Source: Streptomyces cellulosae (GTDB taxonomy: Bacteria; Actinomycetota; Actinomycetes; Streptomycetales; Streptomycetaceae). From it: a stretch of DNA of 64,000 nt. Position numbers and translations under genes: made by a program. Of this stretch, positions 52,512-62,400 are shown in pieces. How positions within the stretch are numbered: position 1 is the stretch's first letter; each line of letters opens with the position of its first letter. The notes beneath the pieces are model-generated. The model had not been told where the DNA came from, searched no databases, and saw only the letters and a list, made by a program, of their open reading frames with translations. Location of the stretch: contig NZ_JOEV01000009.1 of NCBI RefSeq assembly GCF_000721105.1, positions 62,001-126,000 of the forward strand. Direction: 5' to 3'.

Positions 52512-54059
52512 TCAGACCGCCTCGGCGGTCTCGGGCAACTCGATGGCGAGCTGGTCGGTGAGGTCCACGACCTCCGCGAGATCACCGAAATCGCGTACGG
52601 CCGTGTCGACCGTCTTTCGGATACGAGTGTTGACCCGCTCGGAGCGGACCTTCTTGGCGATCTGCATGGCCTGCGCGGTCAGCACGGTGCTCTGCTCGGC
52701 CTCCCGCTGGAGCAGGTGCACGGTGGCCATCCCGATCAGGTTCAGTGCGTACGACCGCTGGTGCTCGTCGTCCTTCGCGAAGAGCTCGACGGCGCGCCGC
52801 ATCAGGGGCTCGGCCAGGGAGGCGTAGGTGGGGCTGCGGCCGGCGACGTAGGCGAGGTCGCGGTAGGAGTGGGAGTTCTCGCCGTACAGCTCGGCCTCGG
52901 AGAAGAAACGGATCCAGTCGGGGTCCGGCTCGTCCCACTCGTCGGCCTCGGCGAAGACGTCCTCGGCCATCCGGACCGCCCGTTTGCACTTGCCGGGCTG
53001 CCCCATGTTGGCGTACGCGCGAGCCTCCATCGCATACAGCATGGACTGGGTGCGCGGGCTCGCGCAGTCCCGGCTGCCGTACTGCGCGAGGTGGATCAGC
53101 TCCAGCGCGTCGTCGGGCCGCCCGAGGTGGATCATCTGGCGGCTCATGCTGGACAGGACGTACGAGCCGAGCGGCTTGTCACCCGCTTCCTTGGCGGCGT
53201 GCAGGGCGAGGACGAAGTATTTCTGCGCGGTGGGCTGCAGCCCGACGTCGTACGACATCCAGCCCGCCAGCTCGGCGAGCTCGGCGGCGACCTTGAACAA
53301 CGTGCGGGTGGTCGCCTCGGGCTGGGGTTCCTGGAGCAGGTCCGTCACCTCGTGCAGCTGGCCGACGACCGCCTTGCGGCGCAGGCCGCCGCCGCACTGG
53401 GCGTCCCACTGGCGGAACATCATCGTGGTCGACTCGAGAAGCTCCAGCTCGGGCCGCGACAGCCGGCCGCGACGGGCCGCGGACGACACGGGCTCGGGTT
53501 CCTGGCGCGGGGCGGAGGGCCCGGGCACCAGCCAGCGCTGCATGGGTTCGATGAGGGACGGGCCCGCGGACAGGACCAGCGAGGTTCCGAGGAAGCCGCG
53601 CCGCGCCAGCATCAGGTCGCTGCGCGAGAACTCGCTGAGCAGGGCCACGGTCTGCGGGCCCGTCCAGGGCAGGTCGACCCCGGTCGCGGACGGTGACTGG
53701 CGGGCGGTGCGCAGTCCGAGGTCCTCGACGGAGACGACACAACCGAACCGCTCGGAGAACAGCTCGGACAGGATCCGGGGAATGGGTTCGCGGGGGTTCT
53801 CGCCGTCCAGCCAGCGACGGACGCGCGAGGTGTCGGTGGAGATGTGGTTGGCGCCCAACTGGCGGGCCCGGCGGTTGACCTGGCGCGCCAGCTCGCCCTT
53901 CGACCAGCCGCTGCGGACGAACCAGGAAGTGAGCAGTTCGTTGGGGCGCTTCTCAGTGTTCGCGGCGTGCGTCGTGTCCGTTGCGTCCGTCGCGTGCGTT
54001 GCGTTCCTCGCGGCCGCCGCGTCCGCCGCGCTCGCCCCGCTACCGCCGTTGCCGCTCAC
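52512..54059 (-). CDS. nsdA: NsdA-like TPR regulatory protein
   Basis: A 515-residue cytosolic protein resembling NsdA, a negative regulator of sporulation and antibiotic production in S. coelicolor. After a low-complexity N-terminus of about 35 residues (HATDATDTTHAANT) comes a region with lambda-repressor-like DNA-binding character (RSGWSKGELARQVNRRARQ, then STDTSRVRRWLDGENP). The rest is a helical TPR-like array (for example MSRQMIHLGRPDDALELIHLAQYG and the ALNLIGMATVHLLQREAEQ block). The GTG at 54059 is chosen; an upstream frame would start with TTG. The gene sits between amtB and the prim-pol-like gene, as in S. coelicolor. Confidence 0.85.
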   Translation of the reverse strand: MSGNGGSGASAADAAAARNATHATDATDTTHAANTEKRPNELLTSWFVRSGWSKGELARQVNRRARQLGANHISTDTSRVRRWLDGENPREPIPRILSELFSERFGCVVSVEDLGLRTARQSPSATGVDLPWTGPQTVALLSEFSRSDLMLARRGFLGTSLVLSAGPSLIEPMQRWLVPGPSAPRQEPEPVSSAARRGRLSRPELELLESTTMMFRQWDAQCGGGLRRKAVVGQLHEVTDLLQEPQPEATTRTLFKVAAELAELAGWMSYDVGLQPTAQKYFVLALHAAKEAGDKPLGSYVLSSMSRQMIHLGRPDDALELIHLAQYGSRDCASPRTQSMLYAMEARAYANMGQPGKCKRAVRMAEDVFAEADEWDEPDPDWIRFFSEAELYGENSHSYRDLAYVAGRSPTYASLAEPLMRRAVELFAKDDEHQRSYALNLIGMATVHLLQREAEQSTVLTAQAMQIAKKVRSERVNTRIRKTVDTAVRDFGDLAEVVDLTDQLAIELPETAEAV

Positions 54060-54494
54060 TGGAACGCCCCCATCCCTGAAACCACTTGTCACTGAGTGCG
54101 CCAAGGCCTATCAGAATGCCGGTAAATACCGCCTCCCGTCCGGCAGTTGCCATCCTTCGAACGGGGGGCCGACTTGCCTCCGGCATACCCACATGTGCAT
54201 GTGCCCCCAGGACTCGTGCACTCAGCGTAATCCGACGATCACGCGTCCAGCCACGGCGATCCCGGAAACGCCACCATTCGCCACCCCTTCGAATGAACTA
54301 AGGGTGGTCGCCGCGCGATTCACTTGACAGAGAGCGAACGAGAGGGGGCGGAGCGGTGCATTCAGGGGCGTGCACCGACGTGCGCACCACCCGGGCTACA
54401 CCTGAGCGCCGCACGGACGCAGAATATGGCGACGGAGAGTCACAGTTCGCGTTCGCCGCGTAACCAGCGGCGCGCCGGACACGTTGGAGGGGGC
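54060..54494. promoter_or_regulatory. divergent region between nsdA and the prim-pol-like gene
   Basis: About 435 bases. They are more AT-rich than the flanks around 54100-54310 and must contain both divergent promoters. A GGAGG site at 54486-54490 serves the plus-strand gene. I see no clear small gene or RNA here. Confidence 0.4.
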
Positions 54495-55151
54495 ATGGAC
54501 TTCACGATCGGCGGCATTCGGGAGATCCGCTCCGGTTCACGTCGACGCGGCCGCTCGTCGGAGTGCACCGCCGTCGCCGAGTTCACCGGTCTCTGGGGCT
54601 GGGACGTGGTCCCGGGCGCGCGTGCCGCGGCGGGCGCCTGCTCGTGCGGCCGCGCCGACTGCGAGGCCCCCGGCGCCCACCCCTTCGGCTTCGCGTCCCG
54701 GGTTCCGGCCGGGGCCACGCTCGACGAAGTGACCCGCGCCTGGGCGGAGTTCCCCGGCGCCGCGGTGATGCTGCCGGTCGGCCGGGCCTTCGACGTGATC
54801 GAGGTGGCCGTGCCCGCCGGACGCCGCGCACTGATCCGCCTGGAGCGCATGGGGCTCCCGCTCGGCCCGGTGATCTCCACCCCCGAGGGCCGCGCCCACT
54901 TCTTCGTCGCTCCCGGCGCCGCCGCCGAGCTGCCCGACCTTCTCTACCGCATGGGCTGGGACGACCCCGCCTCCCTCGGCCTGCGCGGCCTCGGCCCCGG
55001 CACCCACATCACGGCCCCGCCGTCGGACCGGGGCGGACGGGGCCCGGTGCGCTGGCTGCGTCCGCCCGAACTGGACACGGCCACGAAGCCCCCGTCGGCG
55101 AGGCTGCTGCTGGGCACCCTGGCCTACGTGGCACACCGGTCGCGCGGGTAG
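54495..55151 (+). CDS. bifunctional DNA primase/polymerase (prim-pol)-like protein
   Basis: A 218-residue protein matching the N-terminal prim-pol domain family by layout: CTAVAEFTGLWGWDVVPGARA, a C-S-C-G-x2-D-C cluster (CSCGRADCEAPGAHPFG), AWAEFPGAAVMLPVGRAFDVIEV and GRAHFFVAPG. The GRAFDVIEV stretch stands where active primases have their DxD/DxE catalytic residues, but only one acidic pair is obvious, so polymerase activity is doubtful. The ATG at 54495 has GGAGG 4 nt upstream. It ends at a 17-bp hairpin shared with ftsY. Confidence 0.7.
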   Translation: MDFTIGGIREIRSGSRRRGRSSECTAVAEFTGLWGWDVVPGARAAAGACSCGRADCEAPGAHPFGFASRVPAGATLDEVTRAWAEFPGAAVMLPVGRAFDVIEVAVPAGRRALIRLERMGLPLGPVISTPEGRAHFFVAPGAAAELPDLLYRMGWDDPASLGLRGLGPGTHITAPPSDRGGRGPVRWLRPPELDTATKPPSARLLLGTLAYVAHRSRG

Positions 55152-55195
55152 CCGGACGCCTCACGCCACAGCCGGCCAGGTCGGCCGTACACAGC

Positions 55196-55236
55196 GAAGC
55201 GCCCGCTCCCGACTGCACCTCGGGGGCGGGCGCTTC
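55196..55236. terminator. bidirectional terminator between prim-pol-like gene and ftsY
   Basis: A 17-bp stem, GAAGCGCCCGCTCCCGA (55196-55212) with TCGGGGGCGGGCGCTTC (55220-55236), containing one wobble and a 7-nt loop. Confidence 0.85.
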
Positions 55237-55253
55237 TTGGCGTGTTCCATCGG

Positions 55254-56465
55254 TCAGTCGCCGATGAGCGCGTCCACGAACGCTTCCGGCTCGAACGGTG
55301 CCAGGTCGTCGGCGCCCTCTCCCAGGCCGACCAGCTTCACCGGCACACCCAGCTCCCGCTGCACCGCGATCACGATGCCGCCCTTGGCCGTGCCGTCCAG
55401 CTTGGTCAGGACGATGCCCGTGATGGCGACGACCTCGGCGAAGACGCGGGCCTGGACCAGACCGTTCTGGCCGGTGGTGGCGTCGAGGACGAGCAGCACC
55501 TCGTCGAGCGGGGCCTGCTTCTCGACGACCCGCTTGACCTTGCCGAGCTCGTCCATGAGGCCGGTCTTGGTGTGCAGGCGCCCGGCGGTGTCGATGAGCA
55601 CGACGTCCGCGCCCATCTCCTTGCCCTCCTTCACCGCGTCGAAGGCGACGGAAGCGGGATCACCGCCCTCGGGCCCGCGCACGGTGTGCGCACCGACCCG
55701 CTCGCCCCAGGTCTGCAACTGATCGGCGGCGGCGGCCCGGAACGTGTCGGCGGCACCGAGGACCACGCTGCGCCCGTCGGCCACGAGCACGCGCGCGAGC
55801 TTGCCGGTGGTGGTGGTCTTGCCGGTGCCGTTGACGCCGACGACCATCACGATGCCGGGCTTGCTGGTCTCCGGCTCGGTCCTGACCGTGCGGTCGAGGT
55901 CGGTGCCGACCAGCTTGAGCAGTTCGTCGCGCAGCAGACCGCGCAGCTCGTCCGGCGTCCGGGTGCCGAGTACCCTCACCCGCTCCCGCAGCCCCTCGAC
56001 CAGCTCCTGGGTGGGGGCCACGCCGACGTCGGCGGTGAGGAGGATGTCCTCGATCTCCTCCCAGGTGTCCTCGTCGAGGTGCTCGCGCGACAGGAGCGTG
56101 AGCAGCCCCTTGCCGAGGGCGTTCTGCGAGCGGGAGAGCCGGGCGCGCAGCCGGACCAGGCGGCCGGCCGTGGGCTCCGGGACCTCGATCTCGGGGGTTA
56201 CGGGGGCTTCTGGGACAGGGGGCTCCTCGACGACGACCGGGGCCGAGCCGTCCGGGAGATCCACCTCCTCTATGGTCCGGCGCGGTTCGTCGCGCGGCGT
56301 CTCGGCCTCGTCGCCGACGTGCGGCTCGGCCGGAGGGGCGGTGATGTCGGGGGCCGAGGGGGGCGGTGGGGGCAGCGACTTCTTGCGCCGGCTGCCGACC
56401 ACGAGCCCGCCGAGCGCACCGAGCACGACCACGGCGATGACTACAACAAGGATGACGATGTCCAT
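55254..56465 (-). CDS. ftsY: signal recognition particle receptor FtsY
   Basis: A 403-residue SRP receptor GTPase. A single N-terminal transmembrane helix (MDIVILVVVIAVVVLGALGG) is followed by an acidic, Pro-rich A domain of about 85 residues. The N domain (LRARLSRSQNALGKGLLTLL) and G domain follow, with G1 GVNGTGKTTTTGKLA, DTAGRLHTK and TKLDGTAKGG. It docks SRP-ribosome complexes to the Sec translocon. The ATG at 56465 starts directly with the membrane helix. Confidence 0.95.
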   Translation of the reverse strand: MDIVILVVVIAVVVLGALGGLVVGSRRKKSLPPPPPSAPDITAPPAEPHVGDEAETPRDEPRRTIEEVDLPDGSAPVVVEEPPVPEAPVTPEIEVPEPTAGRLVRLRARLSRSQNALGKGLLTLLSREHLDEDTWEEIEDILLTADVGVAPTQELVEGLRERVRVLGTRTPDELRGLLRDELLKLVGTDLDRTVRTEPETSKPGIVMVVGVNGTGKTTTTGKLARVLVADGRSVVLGAADTFRAAAADQLQTWGERVGAHTVRGPEGGDPASVAFDAVKEGKEMGADVVLIDTAGRLHTKTGLMDELGKVKRVVEKQAPLDEVLLVLDATTGQNGLVQARVFAEVVAITGIVLTKLDGTAKGGIVIAVQRELGVPVKLVGLGEGADDLAPFEPEAFVDALIGD

Positions 56466-56717
56466 AACCCACCCAGTATCGGCCATGGGGCGATCCGAAC
56501 CCAGTTTGTGCCTTCCTCCAAGGGGAGGGGTCGTCCCGGGGCGCCGTCGACCTCGGCGTCCTGCTCCTGACCGTAGGAACGATCCCGTCCGTGTCGTACG
56601 GACTCGACCGCGGTGGCCCCCGGGCGAGGAGTCCGCACCCCTGGCCGTCTGACGCACCGTCAGCTAACGTCCCCTTCCCACCCGCCGTTTCCCACCCAGC
56701 GTGAAGGGGGACCCCCC
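56466..56717. other. divergent region between ftsY and LLM oxidoreductase
   Basis: About 250 bases that must contain the ftsY promoter (minus) and that of the LLM gene (plus). Apart from the AAGGGGG ribosome site at 56704-56710 I see no distinct element. Confidence 0.35.
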
Positions 56718-57689
56718 ATGCCCGTCACGGTCGTCCGTTTCAACCTGGTCGAACCCGGCGCCACCCCCGCCTCGCTCGGCGCCCGCTACCGGGCCGCGCT
56801 GGAGATGGCCGCGTACGCCGACGGCCACGGGATCACCACCGTGCAGACCGAGGAGCACCACGGCGTCGACAACAACTGGCTGCCCTCGCCGTTCGTCTTC
56901 GCCGGCGCGGTGTTCGGGGCCACGCGCCGGATCGCGGTCACGGTCTCGGCGGTCATCGGCCCGCTGCACGACCCGCTCAGGCTGGCCGAGGACATCGCCG
57001 TACTGGATCTGCTCAGCGGCGGACGGCTGGTCACGGTCGCCGGGATCGGGTACCGGCCCGAGGAGTACGCGCTGTTCGACGTGGAGTGGAAACGGCGGGG
57101 CCGGCTCCAGGACGAGGTGCTGGAGACGGTGCTGAAGGCCTGGACGGGCGAGCCCTTCGCGTACCGGGGCCGTACGGTACGGGTCACCCCGCGCCCCTGC
57201 TCCGACCCGCACCCCCTGCTTTTGGTCGGCGGCTCCTCGAAGGCCGCCGCCCGCCGCGCCGCCCGCCTCGGGCTGCCCTTCTTCCCCAGCGCGCACCTGC
57301 CGGAGCTGGAGGCCTACTACAAGGAGCGGCTGGTCGAGTACGGCACCGAGGGCTGGACCATGATGCCGGCCGCGCAGACGCCCCTGCTGCACCTCGCCGA
57401 GGACCCGGACGAGGCCTGGGACCGCTACGGTTCCCACTTCCTCCACGAGGCACGGACCTACGCCTCCTGGCAGTCCGGCGACATCCGCTCGGCCGTGCGG
57501 TCGGCGGCCACGACGGTGGACGAGCTGCGCGCGGAGGGCGTGTACCGGATCCTCACCCCCGACCAGTGCCTGGCCCAGGGCCTGGACAACCTGGTCCTGC
57601 ATCCCCTGGCGGGCGGGATGCCGGTGGAGGAGGGGTGGCGCAGTCTGCGCCTGTTCGCGGAGCGGGTGGTGCCGGAGCTGGCGGGCTGA
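56718..57689 (+). CDS. LLM-class flavin-dependent oxidoreductase (luciferase-like)
   Basis: A 323-residue TIM-barrel flavoprotein of the luciferase-like monooxygenase family. It shows the N-terminal strand TVVRFNLVEPG, TVQTEEHHG (an active-site histidine region), LAEDIAVLDLLSGGRLVTVAGIGYRPEEY and the flavin-binding DPHPLLLVGGSSKAAARRAARLGLPFF region. Members use FMN or F420; the cofactor and substrate cannot be told here. The ATG at 56718 has AAGGGGG 7 nt upstream. It is a single-gene unit, ending at a strong hairpin. Confidence 0.85.
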   Translation: MPVTVVRFNLVEPGATPASLGARYRAALEMAAYADGHGITTVQTEEHHGVDNNWLPSPFVFAGAVFGATRRIAVTVSAVIGPLHDPLRLAEDIAVLDLLSGGRLVTVAGIGYRPEEYALFDVEWKRRGRLQDEVLETVLKAWTGEPFAYRGRTVRVTPRPCSDPHPLLLVGGSSKAAARRAARLGLPFFPSAHLPELEAYYKERLVEYGTEGWTMMPAAQTPLLHLAEDPDEAWDRYGSHFLHEARTYASWQSGDIRSAVRSAATTVDELRAEGVYRILTPDQCLAQGLDNLVLHPLAGGMPVEEGWRSLRLFAERVVPELAG

Positions 57690-57703
57690 TCCCCGTACGA
57701 GAA

Positions 57704-57744
57704 CCGCCGTCCCGGCTCGGACAGTGGCCGAGCCGGGACGGCGG
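57704..57744. terminator. bidirectional hairpin between LLM gene and glcP
   Basis: CCGCCGTCCCGGCTCGG (57704-57720) and its perfect 17-bp complement (57728-57744), with a 7-nt loop. Confidence 0.85.
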
Positions 57745-57817
57745 CGGGGTACGGGGAGAGGGCAGCGGGGACTTGGCCCTTCCCCCCGAGTTCACGGGGT
57801 GCCTCGGGGTACGGGGC

Positions 57818-59236
57818 TCAGCCCATCTCCTCCAGGGACTTGCCCTTCGTCTCCTTGACGTACTTGAGGACGAACGGGATGGAGAGGGCGGCGAAGACCG
57901 TGTAGATCACGTAGGTCGCGGAGAGGTTCCAGTCGGACAGCGACGGGAAGCTCGCGGTGATGGCCCAGTTGGCGATCCACTGCGCGGCGGCGGCCACGCC
58001 CAGGGCCGCGGCACGGAGCTTGTTCGGGAACATCTCGCCGAGGAAGACCCAGACGACCACACCCCAGGACAGGGCGAAGAAGAGCACGAACACATGGGCG
58101 GCGATCAGGGCGACCCAGCCCTGCGTGGCCGGCAGCTTGCCGCCGACGAGGTCGTAGCTGAACGCCCAGGCCTCCAACGCCAGACCGATCACCATGCCGA
58201 CGGAGCCGATGAGGGCCAGCGGCCTGCGGCCGACGCGGTCGACGAAGATCATGGCGACCACGGTGCCGACGATGTTGATGATCGACGTGGTGAACGAGTA
58301 GAAGAACGAGTCCGCCGGGTCGACACCGACCGACTGCCACAGCGTCGAGGAGTAGTAGAACGCGACGTTGATGCCGACGAACTGCTGGAAGACCGAGAGG
58401 CCGATGCCGATCCAGACGATCGGCTTGAAGAAGAAGCCGCCGCCGAGCAGGTCCTTGAAGGCCGACTTGTGCTCGCTCTTCATGGCGAGCTCGATCTCGG
58501 TGACCCGGGCGTCCAGGTCGATCTTGTCGCCCTCGACCTCTTCGAGGATCTCGCGAGCGCGTTCGTGCCTGCCGACGGAGATCAGGAAGCGGGGGGACTC
58601 GGGGATCGCGAAGGACAGCAGACCGTAGAGGACGGCCGGGATCACCATGACGCCCAGCATGACCTGCCACGCCTCCAGGCCCATCAGCTTGCCGCGCTGG
58701 TCGCCGTCGGCGGCGTTCAGCAGTCCCCAGTTGACCAGCTGGGAGATGGCGATGCCGACGACGATCGCGGCCTGCTGGAAGGAGCCGAGCCGGCCACGGT
58801 AGGCGGGCGGGGCGACCTCGGCGATGTACGCGGGGCCGATCACGGACGCCATACCGATGGCGAAGCCGCCGACGACCCGCCAGAAGGCGAGGTCGTACAG
58901 CGCGAAGGGCAGTGCCGAGCCGACGGCGCTGACCGTGAAGAGGGCGGCGGCGATCTGCATGCACCGGATGCGGCCGATGCGGTCGGCTATCCGGCCGGCG
59001 GTCGCGGCGCCGATGGCGCAGCCGATCAGGGCGATGGCGATGACCTGTGCCAGGGCCGCCGATCCGACCTCGTACCGGTCGCGGATGGCCTCGACGGCAC
59101 CGTTGATCACGGAGCTGTCGTAGCCGAAGAGGAATCCGCCCATCGCGGCCGCCGCCGCGATGAAGATGACGTGCCCGAGATGATCGGGGTGAGCCGTTGC
59201 GGCTCCTGACTTGGACGCCTGCGCTGTGCTGGTCAC
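57818..59236 (-). CDS. glcP: glucose permease (MFS sugar porter)
   Basis: A 472-residue major-facilitator sugar-proton symporter with twelve predicted helices. Sugar-porter motifs are clear: GRIADRIGRI in loop 2-3, PESPRFLISVGR after helix 6, QQFVGINVAFYYSSTLW in helix 7, DRVGRRPL in loop 8-9 and a PETKG-like VKETKGKS at the end. Length and context (next to smc) match GlcP, the major glucose uptake protein of S. coelicolor. The GTG at 59236 has AGGAG 5 nt upstream. A strong promoter with operator-like palindromes precedes it. Confidence 0.9.
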   Translation of the reverse strand: MTSTAQASKSGAATAHPDHLGHVIFIAAAAAMGGFLFGYDSSVINGAVEAIRDRYEVGSAALAQVIAIALIGCAIGAATAGRIADRIGRIRCMQIAAALFTVSAVGSALPFALYDLAFWRVVGGFAIGMASVIGPAYIAEVAPPAYRGRLGSFQQAAIVVGIAISQLVNWGLLNAADGDQRGKLMGLEAWQVMLGVMVIPAVLYGLLSFAIPESPRFLISVGRHERAREILEEVEGDKIDLDARVTEIELAMKSEHKSAFKDLLGGGFFFKPIVWIGIGLSVFQQFVGINVAFYYSSTLWQSVGVDPADSFFYSFTTSIINIVGTVVAMIFVDRVGRRPLALIGSVGMVIGLALEAWAFSYDLVGGKLPATQGWVALIAAHVFVLFFALSWGVVVWVFLGEMFPNKLRAAALGVAAAAQWIANWAITASFPSLSDWNLSATYVIYTVFAALSIPFVLKYVKETKGKSLEEMG

Positions 59237-59280
59237 GTGTACTCCTCGGGCCACCGGCAACGCCGCCGGCGGGGGTCGGC

Positions 59281-59306
59281 CCTTCGAGGTAGGTGGTACC
59301 TGAAGG
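59281..59306. repeat. dyad in the glcP leader
   Basis: CCTTC-g-AGGTA, GGTGG, TACCT-g-AAGG form an imperfect inverted repeat inside the untranslated leader, about 45-70 nt before the glcP start. It may be a third operator or an mRNA hairpin. Confidence 0.4.
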
Positions 59307-59323
59307 TAAAAGCAACATTGCCG

Positions 59324-59351
59324 AGACTATGCCTTCAAGTTTCGAAGTCAA
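59324..59351 (-). promoter_or_regulatory. glcP promoter with operator-like palindrome in the spacer
   Basis: On the minus strand TTGACT (59351-59346), a 16-nt spacer and TAGTCT (59329-59324) form a good housekeeping promoter. The spacer contains the palindrome TTCGAAACTTGAA (59346-59334). Confidence 0.65.
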
Positions 59352-59396
59352 GAGGCGGGTAGCCACGAGCATGCCCGGCAAAGTGGCAGTCTCGCG

Positions 59397-59409
59397 TTCA
59401 AGACTTGAA
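59397..59409. promoter_or_regulatory. upstream operator-like palindrome of glcP
   Basis: TTCAAG-A-CTTGAA, a perfect 6-bp dyad closely related to the one in the promoter spacer. Their centres are 63 bp apart, six helical turns. Confidence 0.55.
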
Positions 59410-59490
59410 GAAATGAAGGAGGTCCAGGCCAAAGAGGTCGAGCGGAGGAGGCGGAGCAGCGGGAGGGCGCAGGAGCGGAAGTGAAGGAGA

Positions 59491-62400
59491 TCAGCGAAGC
59501 CGCTGCGAGATGACCTTCGAGACACCGTCGCCCTGCATGGAGACGCCGTAGAGCGCGTCGGCGACCTCCATCGTCCGCTTCTGGTGCGTGATCACGATCA
59601 GCTGCGACGCCTCCTGCAGCTCCTGCATGATCCGGATCAGCCGCTGGAGGTTGGTGTCGTCGAGTGCCGCCTCGACCTCGTCCATGACGTAGAACGGGCT
59701 GGGCCGCGCCTTGAAGATCGACACCAGCAGCGCCACAGCGGTGAGGGAGCGCTCGCCACCCGACAGCAGCGACAGCCGCTTGACCTTCTTGCCCGGCGGC
59801 CGGGCCTCGACGTCCACGCCCGTGGTGAGCATGTTGTCGGGATCGGTCAGCACGAGTCGTCCGTCGCCGCCCGGGAACAGTCGGCTGAACACGCCCTCGA
59901 ACTCACGGGCCGTGTCCCGGTACGCCTCGGTGAAGACCTGCTCGACGCGCTCGTCGACCTCCTTGACGACCTGGAGCAGGTCGGCGCGGGTCTTCTTCAG
60001 GTCCTCGAGCTGCTCGCTGAGGAACTTGTGACGTTCCTCCAGTGCCGCGAACTCCTCAAGGGCGAGCGGATTGACCTTGCCGAGCTGCTGGTACGCCCGC
60101 TCGGCGGCCTTCAACCGCCGCTCCTGCTCGGCCCGGTGGAACTGCCTGGGCTGGTTGCGCGGGTGCTCCGGATCCTCCGGCAGCTCCTCGCCCTCGGCGG
60201 GGGGCGAGGGCGGCACCAGCTGGTGCGGGCCGTACTCGGCCACGAGCCCCGCGGGTTCCACACCGAGTTCCTCCAGCGCCTTGGTCTCCAGCTGCTCGAT
60301 CCGCAGCCGTTTCTCGGCGCCGAGTACCTCACCCCGGTGGACTGAATCCGTCAACTTGTCGAGCTCGGCCTTGAGGTCGCGGCCCGTGGTGCGGGCGGCG
60401 GTCAACTCCTGCTCGCGGCGGGCCTTGGCGGCCTCCGCGGCGGTGCGCTCCTCGTCGGCGCGGGCGAGGGAGACCTCGACGTGCGCGAGCAACTGCCGGG
60501 CGCCGGAGGCGACGGCCTCCGCCACCGCCGCCTCGTGTCGGAGCCGCGCCCGCCGCTGCTCGGCACGCGCGCGTGCCTCGCGCTCCGCACGGGCGGCCCG
60601 GTCCAGCGCATCGGCCCGCCCGGACAACCCCTTGACCCGTTCCTCGTGCGTACGGACCTGAAGCCGGGCCTCCATCTCGGTCTGCCGGGCGTTGGCACCG
60701 TCGGCGGCGAGCCGGTCCCGTACGGAGGTGTCGGGCTCCTCCTCGACCGGCATCTCCTCGGCCACGGCGAGCCGTTCGGCGAGTTCCTCGACCTCCTGCA
60801 GAGCCCGGTCGAGCGCCTCCTGCGCCCGGGCGGCCGCGGCGACGGACCGTTCCGCCTCCCCCGCGGCCCCGCGCGCCTGCCCGGACAACCGCCCGAGCTG
60901 CTGCGCCACGGCCGACTTCTCGCGGTCCGCGGCCCTGCGCCGCTCCCCCAGCTCCTCGACGAGCGCGGCGCACTCCTTCCGCCGCTCCACGGCGGCGTGC
61001 TGTGCCTCGGTGAGTTCCTCGCACCGCACGGCCAGCTCTTCCAACTGGGCGGCGGCCTCGTCCACGGAGGCCTGCACTTCCAGCAGGCTCGGCGCCCCGG
61101 CGGACCCGCCCTGCGCGAAGTGCGCACTCAGCAGGTCTCCTTCGGCTGTCACGGCGGTGAGATCAGGGCGCGCGTAGACAAGATCCTCGGCGTCCTCCAG
61201 GGTGCCGACGACGACGATGCCCCGCAGGAGGCGTCGTACGGCAGGCATGAGATCGGAGGGAGCGCGGACCAGGTCGGCGGCGAGGGGAGGACCGGCAGGG
61301 CGGGGGGTTCCGGAGGCGGCCGGGGCGTGGTCGGCGGGGCGGTGGTCCCCCGACGCGGGCAGGGCGGGGCCGGTGTCCACGCCCGGGGCTGACGGGGCCT
61401 GGTCGGCGGGGCCGGTGTCCACGCCCGGGGCGGGCGCGGCCTGGTCGGCGGGCCCGGTGTCCACGCCCGGGGCGGGCGCGGCCTGGTCGGCGGGCCCGGT
61501 GTCCACGCCCGGGGCGGGCGCGGCCTGGTTGGCGGGCCCGGTGTCCACGTCCGGAGCTGACGGCCCGTGGTTGGCGGGCCCGGGACTTCCCGGGGCTGAC
61601 GGCGCACAGGCGGCCGAGGCGGTGTCCCCGTCCGGGGCGGACGGCGCGTGGTTGGCGGGCCCGGTGCCCACGTCCCCGTTGCCTACGTCCCCGTTGCCTA
61701 CGTCCCCGGTGCTCGCGTCCCCCCGGGCCGCCGCGGACCAGGCCCCCGGCGCGTGGTCCCCGGCCCCGGCCTCCGTGCGCTCCCCCGGCCGCGCTTCCCC
61801 GGTGTTCCTCGCCGAGGCCGGCGTCCGTGTCCCCGCGTCCCTCTCCTCCGGCGCCCCCGCCAGCAACAGCGCCGCCCGGCCCGCGTCCTGCTTGCGCAGG
61901 AGGCGGATCGCGTCGGCGGCGGCGGACGGGGTGGTGACCGCGAGGGCGTCGGCGGCGACGCCGAAGGCGGCGGCCAGAGCGACCTCGTGGCCCGGCGTGA
62001 CGGTCAGGAGTCCGGCGGCGGGGCCGAGCAGGCCGCTGAGGCGGTCCTTCGCCGCGAGCAGCGCACCCGTGCCGTCCTTGCGGCGCAGGCCCAGGGCGAG
62101 GGCCTCGTGGCGGGCCTGGGTCGCGGCCCGTCTGCGTTCCGCCGCGGTGGCCGCCTCCCGGGCCGCCGTGAACGCGGCCTCCGCCTCGGCGAGTTGCCGC
62201 TTGGCGGCGTCGTGCCGCTCGGCGAGTTCGGCGTCGCCGGCGTCGAGGCCGTCGACCTCGGCCTTGAGCGCCTCGTACTCCTCCTGCGCGGCGAAGGCCC
62301 GTTCCTGGGCCTCGTCACGGGCGGCGGCCAGCCGGTCGATCTCGGCCTGGGCGGAGGACGCGCGGGAACGGGCCGCGTTGACCTGGCCGTTGAGCCGGGC

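Noticed and set aside
59293..59484. A 63-codon plus-strand frame between glcP and smc
   Set aside because: It overlaps the glcP promoter and operator region, has no ribosome site and gives an Arg/Glu-rich peptide without family features.
61371..61580. Frameshifted or broken smc
   Set aside because: The repeats have periods of 42 and 15, multiples of three, and the frame stays open to the conserved C-terminal ATPase half.
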